A stretch of DNA of 64,000 nt from positions 2,604,001-2,668,000 of the forward strand of contig OZ244050.1 of NCBI GenBank assembly GCA_965215115.1, in the 5' to 3' direction. The stretch is from CALDTK01 sp965215115. Lineage in GTDB: Bacteria > Bacteroidota > Bacteroidia > Chitinophagales > Saprospiraceae. The position numbers were made by a program, and so were the translations under genes. Positions 27,299 through 35,918 of the stretch are shown piece after piece. Each line of letters opens with the position of its first letter. Positions within the stretch are counted from its first letter, which is position 1. Below the pieces are notes generated by a model. The model was given only the letters and a program-made list of their open reading frames with translations. It did no database searches and was not told where the DNA came from.

Positions 27299-27527
27299 AG
27301 ACTTAAGTTAACGTAGCGCGCCGCGGCGATTGTTCTTCGAGCGCGAACGGGGCGCCCTGTGGATTGGGGTGTTATAGGTTTTGGCGAAAGCCGCACCGCG
27401 ATTGCCGCGCCAGCGCCTGCGTCGCGGCTCGCGATGACTGCCCTACTTTCGCCGCCGAACCATGCTTTCGTAGCGTCGTTCATCCAGGCGACGGGTCTGC
27501 CGGCGGGCCCGCGCAAAACTCAGTGCA
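27299..27527. other. Intergenic region with hairpin element and dispersed repeat
   Basis: No gene. Contains a perfect hairpin element (27378-27392) and, 9 bp later, a unit of the ATTGCC...TCGCGATGAC repeat (27401-27442). The phosphatase and the small gene at 27528 diverge here, so promoters for both must lie in this stretch. Confidence 0.6.
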
Positions 27528-27866
27528 ATGTTCAGAGCAGGCCAGCGGATCGTGTGCATCAACGACAACTTCGACGCCATCCAGCAGGCGACCATCCCGA
27601 ATCTGCCGAAGCGCGACGAGCAGTACGTCGTCCGCGATGCCTTCCAGGTGACGCGCAACGGGACGAGCTCCGGGATCTGGGCCGTGCACCTCAAGGAGCT
27701 CACCAACCCGCACCTCCCGCACCCGAGCGGCCTCGGGACCTTCGAGCCGAGTTTCGCCGCCGATCGCTTCGTCCAACTCGCCGACGACGACGCCGTGCAC
27801 GAGCGCGACGCGGAGGTGATGCTGCGGCAGATCGAGGAGGAGGTGGAGCTCGAGGTGTTGGCTTAG
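27528..27866 (+). CDS. Conserved hypothetical small protein
   Basis: 112 residues. The N-terminus (FRAGQRIVCINDNFD) and the middle (DEQYVVRDAFQVTRNG...GIWAVHLKEL) look like small SH3-like proteins described in phages and bacteria, in which a G-x-x-V-V-C-I-D-D start is followed by Y-T-V-R-D. The C-terminal 30 residues form an acidic helix. No function is known. It is convergent with the OsmC gene; the two stop codons overlap in TTAG. Confidence 0.65.
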   Translation: MFRAGQRIVCINDNFDAIQQATIPNLPKRDEQYVVRDAFQVTRNGTSSGIWAVHLKELTNPHLPHPSGLGTFEPSFAADRFVQLADDDAVHERDAEVMLRQIEEEVELEVLA

Positions 27867-28282
27867 GGGGCAGCCTTCAACATTTCGCCCTTCACCACTT
27901 CAAAAGAGTGCGTGATCGCGACGCTGGCCTTCAGCATGATGCTCACCGAGCAGTACTGGTCCATCGACATCGCGACGGCCTTGGCGGCCTTCCTCTCGGG
28001 CACCTCGCCGGAGATGCAGTAGTGGAGGTGGATCTGCGTGAAGACCGCCGGTACGGCGTCCGCGCGCTCCGAGGTGACGGTGACCTCCACGGCGGTGGCG
28101 GGGGCGCGCATCTTGGCGAGGAAGAGCTCGACGTCGATCGAGGAGCAGGCGGCGGCGGCCATGAGGACGGTCTCCATCGGGCTCGCGGCACCCTTACGGC
28201 CGCTGAAGGTCTGGGTCTGGCCCCGGTCGTTGGTCCCGACGTAGCCGAGTTCGTCGTCGGTGGAGCGGAGGGTGATGGTCAT
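27863..28282 (-). CDS. OsmC family protein
   Basis: 139 residues from ATG 28282; a longer frame to 28420 has no similarity. GRKGAASPMETVLMAAAACSSIDVELFLAKM carries the first conserved Cys of the OsmC/Ohr fold, and DQYCSVSIMLKASVAITHSFEV carries the second. These paired cysteines usually reduce organic hydroperoxides. The IHLHYCISGEVPERKA strand pair matches the YhfA-like subgroup. Likely cytoplasmic homodimer. A hairpin element at 28345 lies just upstream of the start. Confidence 0.88.
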   Translation of the reverse strand: MTITLRSTDDELGYVGTNDRGQTQTFSGRKGAASPMETVLMAAAACSSIDVELFLAKMRAPATAVEVTVTSERADAVPAVFTQIHLHYCISGEVPERKAAKAVAMSMDQYCSVSIMLKASVAITHSFEVVKGEMLKAAP

Positions 28283-28486
28283 GAACGTGGGAAAATAGGA
28301 GAGTGGAAAGGGGAAGGTGGGCTTTGCTGGCGTGGTTCGGGGGGCTTTCGCCAAAACAACCTGCGAGGGCAGCGCTGGATGAGCCAGGCTTTGTTTGACG
28401 GAATTTGTGTTTTTAAACAAATTTGATCAAACAAGTTGTTGGTATTGGCGTGGTCGCCTACATTAGCGGCCAGAAAACACGCCGCC

Positions 28487-28819
28487 ATGATCGCCATCGC
28501 CGAACTCCTCGACCCCAGCCAGTCCCGCCTCCCGGTCAACCAGCGCCCCGTGGAGCCGATTCTGGTCCACCTGAGCCAGCCGCGCCGCCGCGCACTGATC
28601 CGCGCGATCGGCTTCGACCAGCTCCCCGAAGCCTACCTCAAGGCAAGCTACGGCAACAGCTGGGGCGACGTGCAGCATGACTTGCGGACGCTCGTCAACG
28701 CCGGCGTGATCATCATCCAGGACCTCAATGGCAAGCCGCACTACCACCTCGACCTGAGCGCCTTCCCGCGGTCGATGGCGGCGAGCATGTTCAGTCGCGA
28801 GGTAGCGATGGCGGCGTAG
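28487..28819 (+). CDS. Hypothetical small protein, winged-helix-like
   Basis: 110 residues from ATG 28487. The sequence RRRALIRAIGFDQLPEAYLKASYGNSWGDVQHDLRTLVNAGVIII, followed by GKPHYHLDL, suggests a helix-turn-helix with a beta wing, as in small ArsR-like regulators. No effector site is visible. It is upstream of, and in the same direction as, the metal permease-regulator fusion, but separated from it by a large inverted repeat, so co-transcription is doubtful. Confidence 0.55.
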   Translation: MIAIAELLDPSQSRLPVNQRPVEPILVHLSQPRRRALIRAIGFDQLPEAYLKASYGNSWGDVQHDLRTLVNAGVIIIQDLNGKPHYHLDLSAFPRSMAASMFSREVAMAA

Positions 28820-28877
28820 GGCTGGGAGGTAGTGAGCGACGCCAATAATCGTATACCCGCGGGAGTCGACTTGCACT

Positions 28878-28970
28878 GCCGTGTTTGCCTGGCTCCCGCC
28901 AGGTCCACAGCCATCCTGGCGCGGCTTTACCATCGCCCTCGGCACCTGGCGGGAGCCAGGCAAACACGGC
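28878..28970. repeat. 27-bp perfect inverted repeat
   Basis: Arms at 28878-28904 and 28944-28970 are exact reverse complements (left arm begins GCCGTGTTTGCCTGGCTC) with 39 nt between. Each arm holds its own small hairpin, CCTGGC-TCCC-GCCAGG. There is no T-run after it, so it does not look like a simple intrinsic terminator. Confidence 0.9.
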
Positions 28971-29050
28971 CCGTCACGCGCTCACGTCGGACGTGACACG
29001 GTGTCCTGCTCCCCTCGGCCCGGGGTAAGAGTACCGACAGTAAACTTCCT

Positions 29051-29066
29051 GTTAGCCTAGCTTAAC
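29051..29066. promoter_or_regulatory. Putative DtxR/MntR-type operator
   Basis: GTTAGCCTAGCTTAAC, 12 of 16 positions symmetric, lies 13 bp before the start of the permease-DtxR fusion gene. It contains the TTAGCCTA core of known DtxR boxes. I infer that the fused regulator domain binds here and represses its own gene when the metal is abundant. Confidence 0.55.
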
Positions 29067-29079
29067 TTCGCCGGCTAAC

Positions 29080-30339
29080 ATGGAAGAACTCTGGACGGCC
29101 TTCGACTACCCTTACGCCTGGCGTGCGCTGGCGGCGAGCGTCATGGTGGGCTTGATGTGTGGCGCCCTCGGTTGCTTTATCGTCCTGCGCAACATGGCGA
29201 TGTTCGGGGATGCGCTGAGTCACGCGATTCTGCCGGGGGTGGTCGTGGCCTTCGTGGTGGCGGGCGGGTACTCGGCGCTGGGCTTTTTCCTGGGGGCCGT
29301 AGGCGCGGGCCTCCTGACGGCGGTCGCGATCACGTGGATACAGCAGCGCGTCGCGACCAAGAATGATGCGGCCATCGGGATCGTGTTCACGACCATGTTC
29401 GCGCTCGGGGTCATGGGGATCTCGTACCTGTCCAAGAACGAACACGCGCACATCGACCTGAAGGACTTCCTGTTCGGCAACGTGCTCGGGGTATCGGATA
29501 CGGACCTCGTGCTCACGGGCATGATCTGCGTCTACGTACTGGCCAGCATCTACTTCTTCTACCGACTCCTGTTCGCGACCACCTTCCAGCCGGTCATCGC
29601 GCAGACCATGGGCATCAACACGACCCTGGTCCACTACTACCTGATGCTGTTGCTCAGCTTTGCGGTGGTGGCGGCGTTGCAGACGGTGGGGGTGATCCTC
29701 GTGGTGGCGATGCTGATTACTCCGGCGGCCACGGCGCTGTTGTTGAGCAGGCGTTTGCCGGTAGTGCTGATGATTGCTTCGGGCTGCGGCGCGTTGGCGG
29801 CAGTGCTCGGATTGATGCTCGCCTTCGCCTTCGACACCACGCCCGGGCCGGCGATGGCGGTGACGGCCAGTACGCTTTACGGCATCGCCGTGTTCTTCGC
29901 GCCCGAGCGGGGGCTGCTCTTTAGGTTTTTGCGAAAGCGGACCAGAGGTCGTCGTATCCAGCTCGAAGACGTGCTGAAGGAGGGGGTCCGTTTACAGCAA
30001 CGCGGTGAGCTCGAGTGGGTGGCCCTGGTCGAGAAGACGGTGCTGCCGCTCAAGGTCGTCCGGCAGCGCATCAACACGCTACAGCGCCGCGGTTGGGCCA
30101 CGACGAGCCCGCTGGCCTTCACGGAAGAAGGTTTTGCGGAAGCGGCCAAACTCGTCCGTGCGCACCGCCTCTACGAGACCTTCCTCGCCGATCGCCTCGG
30201 CCTCACCGAAGACCAGATCCACGACGAGGCCGAGCGCTACGAGCACCTGCTCACGGACAAGCTCTTGAACGAGATGGATGAGGAACTCGGTTATCCCGAG
30301 ACGGACCCACACGGGAGTCCGATCCCGAAGGGGCGGTGA
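29080..30339 (+). CDS. Metal ABC transporter permease fused to DtxR-like regulator
   Basis: 419 residues. Residues 1 to about 285 are an ABC-3 family permease (ZnuB/MntB type) with eight or so membrane helices; GALGCFIVLRNMAMFGDALSHAILPGV is the conserved first block. After a basic linker, the rest is a DtxR/MntR-like domain: a winged helix (LEWVALVEKTVLPLKVVRQRINTLQRRGW) and a dimerisation/metal segment (LTEDQIHDEAERYEHLLTDKLLNEMDEELGYPETDPHGSPIP). It would couple Mn2+, Fe2+ or Zn2+ import with transcription control from the membrane. No ATPase or binding-protein gene adjoins it. Hairpin elements occur at the linker (29935) and in the regulator (30131). Confidence 0.88.
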   Translation: MEELWTAFDYPYAWRALAASVMVGLMCGALGCFIVLRNMAMFGDALSHAILPGVVVAFVVAGGYSALGFFLGAVGAGLLTAVAITWIQQRVATKNDAAIGIVFTTMFALGVMGISYLSKNEHAHIDLKDFLFGNVLGVSDTDLVLTGMICVYVLASIYFFYRLLFATTFQPVIAQTMGINTTLVHYYLMLLLSFAVVAALQTVGVILVVAMLITPAATALLLSRRLPVVLMIASGCGALAAVLGLMLAFAFDTTPGPAMAVTASTLYGIAVFFAPERGLLFRFLRKRTRGRRIQLEDVLKEGVRLQQRGELEWVALVEKTVLPLKVVRQRINTLQRRGWATTSPLAFTEEGFAEAAKLVRAHRLYETFLADRLGLTEDQIHDEAERYEHLLTDKLLNEMDEELGYPETDPHGSPIPKGR

Positions 30340-30420
30340 CGCAGAGGCATGTCGGCGCTCAGGAGGCTACGGAGAATTAGCGCCCCACTGCCTGGAGGCA
30401 CCCGAACGGGGCGCTGGGCG

Positions 30421-30786
30421 CTACTCTTTCTTATCCTCCTTCAACTCCTCAAACACCTCCCGCAGGCGGTACATCTCGTCTAGGGTATCGTCGAGGTAGA
30501 ACTGCAATTCCGGCACACGGCGCAATTGATTCTTCACACGGTTGCCGAGGGATTGGCGCACGCGCCCGTACTCGTCTTCGAGTTTCAGGATCACGGCCTG
30601 CTTATCCTCGGTGCCGAATACGCTCAGGTACACCCGGCAGATCCCGAGGTCGGAGGTGGTCTGCACCTCGGTGACGGTCACGAAGGCCTGGATGCCGTAG
30701 ATGTAGGAGCCCTCCTGCTGGAGGACGGTGCCCATGTTGCGACGGACGAGTTCGGAGACTTGCTCCTGGCGGATGCTGCTGGCCAT
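30421..30786 (-). CDS. rbfA: Ribosome-binding factor A
   Basis: 121 residues, normal for RbfA. RQEQVSELVRRNMGTVLQQEG, a KH-like domain with TVTEVQTTSDLGICRVYLSVFG, and the late LGNRVKNQLRRVPELQFYLDDTLDEMYRL are all standard family blocks. It assists maturation of 16S rRNA in the 30S subunit. It is divergent from recG, with about 90 bp between the start codons. Confidence 0.93.
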   Translation of the reverse strand: MASSIRQEQVSELVRRNMGTVLQQEGSYIYGIQAFVTVTEVQTTSDLGICRVYLSVFGTEDKQAVILKLEDEYGRVRQSLGNRVKNQLRRVPELQFYLDDTLDEMYRLREVFEELKEDKKE

Positions 30787-30864
30787 GGGGAAGAACGTTT
30801 GTGGCGCGAAGGTAAGCCGCTACAAAACGTTGGGTCGGCGGTAGGGTTGCCTGGCCGCAATCCG

Positions 30865-30872
30865 TACTTTTG
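30865..30872 (+). promoter_or_regulatory. Bacteroidota-type -7 element before recG
   Basis: TACTTTTG matches the TAnnTTTG -7 consensus of Bacteroidota sigma-70 promoters. It ends 5 nt before the GTG start of recG, so the transcript would have almost no leader, which is consistent with the weak ribosome-binding sites usual in this phylum. Confidence 0.55.
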
Positions 30873-30877
30873 CAGAC

Positions 30878-32995
30878 GTGCTGCCCGCGTGGAAAGACTT
30901 CCTGGCCAAACCCGTCGCCGTCCTCAAGGGGCTCTCGGCCGAGCGGGCGGCGCTGTTCGGCGAGGAGCTCGGCGTACAGACGCTCGGCGACCTGGTCTAC
31001 CTGCTGCCGATCCGCTACGTCGACAAGACCCAGGTCATCCCGATCGCGAACCTCCGGGAGATGCCCGGGGAGGATGTCTTCGTGCACGGCCTGCTCAGGC
31101 GCGTCAACCACATCGGCACCGGCGCCAAGCGCCGCGTCACCGCCACCCTCGAGGACGAGACCGGGCAGGTGGAGCTCACGTGGTTCCGCGGGGGCTACTA
31201 CGCGGCGCGCTCGCTCACGGTGGGGCGGGCGTACTCGGCGTTCGGGAAGTGCAACGTCTTCCGCGGGCGGGCCAGCATCGCGCACCCGGAGGTGTCCGAG
31301 CGGGCGGGCGCTAACGAGACCTTCGAGCCCGTCTACCCGAGCACGGAGAAGTTCAACGCGAAGGGCGTCGACATGAAGACGCGCCGCCGCATGGTCAGGG
31401 CGATCCTGAGCCAGTTGGAGGAGCGTTTCCCGGGGGCTATTGATACGCTTCCGCTAAAACTGGCTGAGCAGTACCGTTTGGTGAGTCACTTCACGGCGCT
31501 CCACGATTTGCACTTCCCCGCCAACGAGACGGCGGCCCACGAGGCGACACGCAGGATCAAGTTCGAGGAGCTGTTCTTGTTTCAGCTGCGCCAGCAATTA
31601 GGCAAGTACCGCCACGACCGCGATACGCGCGGTTATGTGATTCCGGGGCCTGGCCAGGTGTATGAGACTTTCGTCAAAACCAAACTCCCCTTCGATCTAA
31701 CGGGGGCGCAACAGCGGGTTTTGACGGAAGTCGCCACCGACCTCGCGAGCGGGACGCACATGAACCGCCTCGTCCAGGGGGACGTCGGGTCGGGCAAGAC
31801 GGTCGTCGCGCTGCTCGCGATGCTGATGGCGATCGACCACGGGTACCAGAGTTGTATGATGGCCCCGACGCAGATCCTCGCGCAGCAGCACTTCGACGGC
31901 CTCACGGAATTGCTGAAGGGCACCGGCGTGATGATGAGCTTCCTCACGGGCAACACCCCCGCCCGGCAGCGCACCGGCATCCTGCGCGCCTTGAAGGAAG
32001 GCCAGATCAACATCCTGATCGGGACGCACGCCCTGATCGAGGACCCGGTCGTGTTCCAGAACCTGGGCTTCGTCGTCATCGACGAGCAGCACCGCTTCGG
32101 GGTCCAGCAGCGCGCTAAGCTCTGGCGCAAGAACGCGCCCCACCCGCCGCACGTCCTCGTGATGACGGCCACGCCGATCCCGCGCACGCTCGCCCTCGTG
32201 ACGCACGCCGACCTGGACGTATCGAAGATCGACGAGCTGCCCCCGGGCCGCAAGCCCGTCACCACGCGCCACCTCACCGAGAAGCACCGCGCCGAGGTGC
32301 ACGAGTGGATGCGCTCCGAGATCGACAAGGGGCGCCAGGTCTACGTCGTGTACCCGATGATCGAGGAGTCGGAGGCGATGGACCTGAAGAACGTCATGAC
32401 GGGTTTCGAGCGCATCCAGGAGCGCTTCGAGCCGCCCGAGTACCACATCTCCGTGGTGCACGGCAAGCTCAAGCCGGCCGACAAGGACTTCGAGATGGAG
32501 CGCTTCGTCAAGAGGCAGACCCAGATCATGGTCGCGACCACGGTCATCGAGGTCGGGGTCAACGTCCCGAACGCCACGGTGATGATCATCGAGAACGCCG
32601 AGCGCTTCGGGCTCAGCCAGCTGCACCAGCTGCGGGGTAGAGTAGGGCGGGGCGCCGAGCAGAGCTACTGCATCCTGATGACGGAGGGCAAGCTCTCGGA
32701 CGGGGGCCGTGAGCGCCTCCAGGTGATGTGCGACACGAACGACGGCTTCGTGATCGCGGAGAAGGACCTGGAGCTGCGCGGCGCGGGCGATGTCGAGGGC
32801 CTGCGTCAGAGCGGCGAGTTGCTCTTCAAGCTCGCCCGCATCCCCGAGGACGCCGTGATCCAGGAGGTCGCGGCCGCGGAGGCGAAGAAGCTCCTGCAAG
32901 TCGACGCCGAGCTGGCGATGGAGGAGCACCGGGGCCTGGCGCAGCACATGGAGGTGGTGGGGGAGGTGCGGCGGGCGTGGACGTTGATTAGTTGA
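30878..32995 (+). CDS. recG: ATP-dependent DNA helicase RecG
   Basis: 705 residues from a GTG start. An N-terminal OB-fold wedge domain (residues about 60-165), Walker A GDVGSGKT, DEQHRFGVQQR (motif II), MTATPIPRTLA (III), and the late QLHQLRGRVGRG (VI) identify RecG, which reverses stalled forks and processes recombination intermediates. The length is normal and the gene intact. Three hairpin elements are inside (31446, 31666, 31718). The last 97 bp (32901-32997) recur exactly at 36157-36253, on the other side of the toxin-immunity pair. Confidence 0.95.
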   Translation: MLPAWKDFLAKPVAVLKGLSAERAALFGEELGVQTLGDLVYLLPIRYVDKTQVIPIANLREMPGEDVFVHGLLRRVNHIGTGAKRRVTATLEDETGQVELTWFRGGYYAARSLTVGRAYSAFGKCNVFRGRASIAHPEVSERAGANETFEPVYPSTEKFNAKGVDMKTRRRMVRAILSQLEERFPGAIDTLPLKLAEQYRLVSHFTALHDLHFPANETAAHEATRRIKFEELFLFQLRQQLGKYRHDRDTRGYVIPGPGQVYETFVKTKLPFDLTGAQQRVLTEVATDLASGTHMNRLVQGDVGSGKTVVALLAMLMAIDHGYQSCMMAPTQILAQQHFDGLTELLKGTGVMMSFLTGNTPARQRTGILRALKEGQINILIGTHALIEDPVVFQNLGFVVIDEQHRFGVQQRAKLWRKNAPHPPHVLVMTATPIPRTLALVTHADLDVSKIDELPPGRKPVTTRHLTEKHRAEVHEWMRSEIDKGRQVYVVYPMIEESEAMDLKNVMTGFERIQERFEPPEYHISVVHGKLKPADKDFEMERFVKRQTQIMVATTVIEVGVNVPNATVMIIENAERFGLSQLHQLRGRVGRGAEQSYCILMTEGKLSDGGRERLQVMCDTNDGFVIAEKDLELRGAGDVEGLRQSGELLFKLARIPEDAVIQEVAAAEAKKLLQVDAELAMEEHRGLAQHMEVVGEVRRAWTLIS

Positions 32996-33075
32996 GGGGG
33001 ACGGGGCTCTGATGGCCCGTGAGAGGTCGGTAAACTTGCAGATCGCCGTCCAGCGTACTCATACAATTTGGTAAT

Positions 33076-35076
33076 GTGGCATCAATACTCTTACATTGGC
33101 CGAATGACGTTAGCAAAATTGAAGCCCGTACTTTCAAGATTTGGATACTAGTTATCGCGGTTTTTGGGTTTGGATGTCAAAAAGAGGCTCTCAATTTGCC
33201 TGCGGAGGTTACTCCGCAGGAAACTAGGATGTCCATCGAGCGGCTTTCCGAAAGTCTTTTGGCGACACTAACGGGTACTACGGAGTCGCTCAACGTGATA
33301 GAAAGCCACAAGCAAAGCTTGCTCAGTGCCCGGGCGGGAATCTCAAAGGATTCTCTGTTGGCTCAATTTGTTCATGAATTTTATAGTGAGCAAAACATTT
33401 GGTCATTTATTGATCGGGTTGGTATTCCGCAATGGAACTACGCACTGTATGATGACGAGTCGCTTGTGCCGACTGGAGTGATTGTGCCTGTCTCTAAGGA
33501 TGGAGAGTGGGTGGCTTCGCTCATATCCTTCAATCAGGATTCGACATATAAGTTAAATGAGATTGATCTAGTGACTCGGAACCATATGGATAAGCCCATG
33601 CGGTATTTAGATGGTGAAATTAGCGAAGGTAAATTTAATCAACTTCGCACATACACGCTGATGCACGCAGCGATGCAATATGCATTAGAAGGTCGAATCG
33701 ATTCTGGTTACACAGAGCTTTTGGCAGCCAACAATATAGGGTTTTCTGATCTAGGAGGCGACCTTGGCGGACGCTGTATGCGAATCCGAATTTGCGTGTA
33801 CTATCACGTTGAGCCCCCGCCGCCACCCGGCCCCTACGTATTCCGTGTCCCTATTACCAAGTTTCCCGAGATCGCAGATGAGCTAGCTCGCGCATTAAGC
33901 CCGAGGGGTTGGAAATGTTTTACTGTCTATGACTGTTCAGACCCAAGGATGGGCGAAATAGACTATGGGACCAATGGGCCTCGCAGAGGCGGCGGCGGCG
34001 GGAACGGGCCCAGCGCAGGTAGCTCAACCACTACACCGACACCGAAGCCACCTCTTGCATGTAGTCATCGACTCAGTCTCGAAGGCGGGGGTATGGGCGC
34101 AGATCCGGAGCTTTCTCAAAATTTAATTGCGAGTCTTAATGCTCAAGCGAAGGCGGATGCTGCGGATGCATTTGCGTCTTGTCTTGGGTTAGATAAATCC
34201 ACGGGATTTGGTGCATATCTTTTAGCAAATCCCAGTCTAGGAGCTAGATTGCAGGAACTCAACACTAGTTCTGAGCAAAGGGAAGTCGTGGCTCGCAAGA
34301 CTTTCGAAGCAATGCAGATTGATCCTCTGTTTTATGCTTTAACGGCTCTTCAAGTACTGGAGGAAGCGGCCATCCTTCGACAAATGTATGATGGGAAAGA
34401 TGGGAGAGAGCTATGGAGCGAAGCTGCTATCATCTCGAGTGCATGTTGGAATGTCGTCGGAGGCAGCGTCCATACTATTTTAGATTTAGCGGGAATGGTC
34501 CCGGGGTTTGGCGAGCCTGCCGATTTAATAAACGCCGCTGTGTATGCTATCGAGGGGGACTACACGAACGCCACCATTTCGGTGGTAGCGACGATTCCGA
34601 TTATTGGAATGATCGGGACGGGTGGCCGAATCGTGACAAAAGTCGCTGGGTTGACGAGAAGATTTGATGGGACGTTCGCGCCGGTAGTGTACCATCGCGT
34701 TAACGACTACATACATTTTTGTACTGGGGCAAATACGTCGTGTCGGCATGAGTTGAGGAAGATCCTGGGAGGTATGATTGGGGATGGAACCCAGGCTCAT
34801 CATATTATTCCCGTCAAGCACCTTGATTATCCCGTGGTACAACGATTGGCTGCGAAAGCCAGATTCCACATGAACAACCTTGAGAATGGAATTCTTATTG
34901 ATGCTGCAAAACATAGAGCTGGCCATCCTGTGTACAATACAACAGTTCGGCGGCTTCTTGATGAAGGTCAGCGATTAGGACTTCCTGATTTGTATATCGT
35001 AAACGAATTACAACAAGCTCTCCGCAGGCACATTGCTAGTGGCAAAGATATAGGTCTATTCACTCACACCTGGTAA
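33076..35076 (+). CDS. Lipoprotein polymorphic toxin with AHH nuclease domain
   Basis: 666 residues from GTG 33076 (no other good start is in frame). A hydrophobic segment ends in the lipobox FGFGC (C34). Residues 35-300 are unrecognised. A Gly/Thr/Pro-rich linker follows, then a pre-toxin segment at about 450-525 (DLAGMVPGFGEPADLINAAVYAIEGDYTNATISVVATIPIIG) like the PT-TG domain. The C-terminus from residue 574 (QAHHIIPVKHLDYPVV...HMNNLENGILI...HRAGHPVYN) is an AHH-type His-Me finger nuclease. It should be delivered to competitors; the lipoprotein signal suggests surface display. It is poorer in GC than recG, and the immunity gene follows after 2 bp. Confidence 0.82.
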   Translation: MASILLHWPNDVSKIEARTFKIWILVIAVFGFGCQKEALNLPAEVTPQETRMSIERLSESLLATLTGTTESLNVIESHKQSLLSARAGISKDSLLAQFVHEFYSEQNIWSFIDRVGIPQWNYALYDDESLVPTGVIVPVSKDGEWVASLISFNQDSTYKLNEIDLVTRNHMDKPMRYLDGEISEGKFNQLRTYTLMHAAMQYALEGRIDSGYTELLAANNIGFSDLGGDLGGRCMRIRICVYYHVEPPPPPGPYVFRVPITKFPEIADELARALSPRGWKCFTVYDCSDPRMGEIDYGTNGPRRGGGGGNGPSAGSSTTTPTPKPPLACSHRLSLEGGGMGADPELSQNLIASLNAQAKADAADAFASCLGLDKSTGFGAYLLANPSLGARLQELNTSSEQREVVARKTFEAMQIDPLFYALTALQVLEEAAILRQMYDGKDGRELWSEAAIISSACWNVVGGSVHTILDLAGMVPGFGEPADLINAAVYAIEGDYTNATISVVATIPIIGMIGTGGRIVTKVAGLTRRFDGTFAPVVYHRVNDYIHFCTGANTSCRHELRKILGGMIGDGTQAHHIIPVKHLDYPVVQRLAAKARFHMNNLENGILIDAAKHRAGHPVYNTTVRRLLDEGQRLGLPDLYIVNELQQALRRHIASGKDIGLFTHTW

Positions 35077-35078
35077 CT

Positions 35079-35792
35079 ATGTACGAGTTGGATTTTGATG
35101 TTCGTAGCTCGGGCGGACCTCTTGGGTTTGTTCCTCAGGTTCACGGGTGGCGGGGTGTCCCTGGGATCCCTTACCATCCCGCGGATATAGATCCTAAACA
35201 GCCAGGTATCCTGCCCTTAGATCCCCGGTCCAAGTTGTCTACAATACTTATGCACCCCTTCGGACCTGATGGACTGTTGATCGATTCCGGTTTCTATGAA
35301 TTCTTGCGTCGAAGGTTGTCCGTGTCGTGGGCGGGCGGCACGGTGCCTGTACGCAGATCAAATGGGGCAACTGTTAATTACGAATGGAGAGAAGTTAACT
35401 TTGCGCACGCGGAGCAAGTACTCAACGCTCAGAAATCATTGCTAACTCTAATACGACGTTCCTATCAGATAGTGTCGGGCATCGAGACGAGCTTTGCTCA
35501 TTTGTCGGAAGACGAGGTAGAGTTTCTGCCAGTCCCGTTTCACTTCCGTGATTACGCTAGGCCAGTTGGTTGGCCAGGCCAGAGTTCGTACCGAGTTATC
35601 GAGTTTAAAGCAGGTATGACTCCTCCCCCGATCTTCTCGCTCATTGGAGGTGATTTTTGCACGGATGAGTTCTACGACCTCTATCACGAGTTCGGAGCCA
35701 CGGGCTACAAGTTCCGTAAGCTCGACCCAGGAGAGTTAGCGTTGGCCGAAGATCCGCCGTATCGGCTGACGGGATTGGATAAGGTGCTTTGA
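35079..35792 (+). CDS. Probable immunity protein for the AHH toxin
   Basis: 237 residues, no family firmly recognised. It starts 2 bp after the toxin stop, is cytoplasmic (no signal peptide), and has the acidic/aromatic composition usual for immunity proteins. LSTILMHPFGPDGLLIDSGFYEFLRRRLSV and SSYRVIEFKAGMTPPPIFSL are distinctive segments. Its role is inferred only from position: neutralising the nuclease in the producing cell. Confidence 0.65.
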   Translation: MYELDFDVRSSGGPLGFVPQVHGWRGVPGIPYHPADIDPKQPGILPLDPRSKLSTILMHPFGPDGLLIDSGFYEFLRRRLSVSWAGGTVPVRRSNGATVNYEWREVNFAHAEQVLNAQKSLLTLIRRSYQIVSGIETSFAHLSEDEVEFLPVPFHFRDYARPVGWPGQSSYRVIEFKAGMTPPPIFSLIGGDFCTDEFYDLYHEFGATGYKFRKLDPGELALAEDPPYRLTGLDKVL

Positions 35793-35918
35793 TGAGTTTA
35801 GCCGTCGCAACTCTTAAGGGCCGCTCGCACCGTAGCCAGTGGTTCGTCTAGTCTTGGACCGGAGTAGCATTGTGGTTTCCACTACGTGGGTCGAGCGCTC
35901 CCGGGGTTAGCTTACAGT

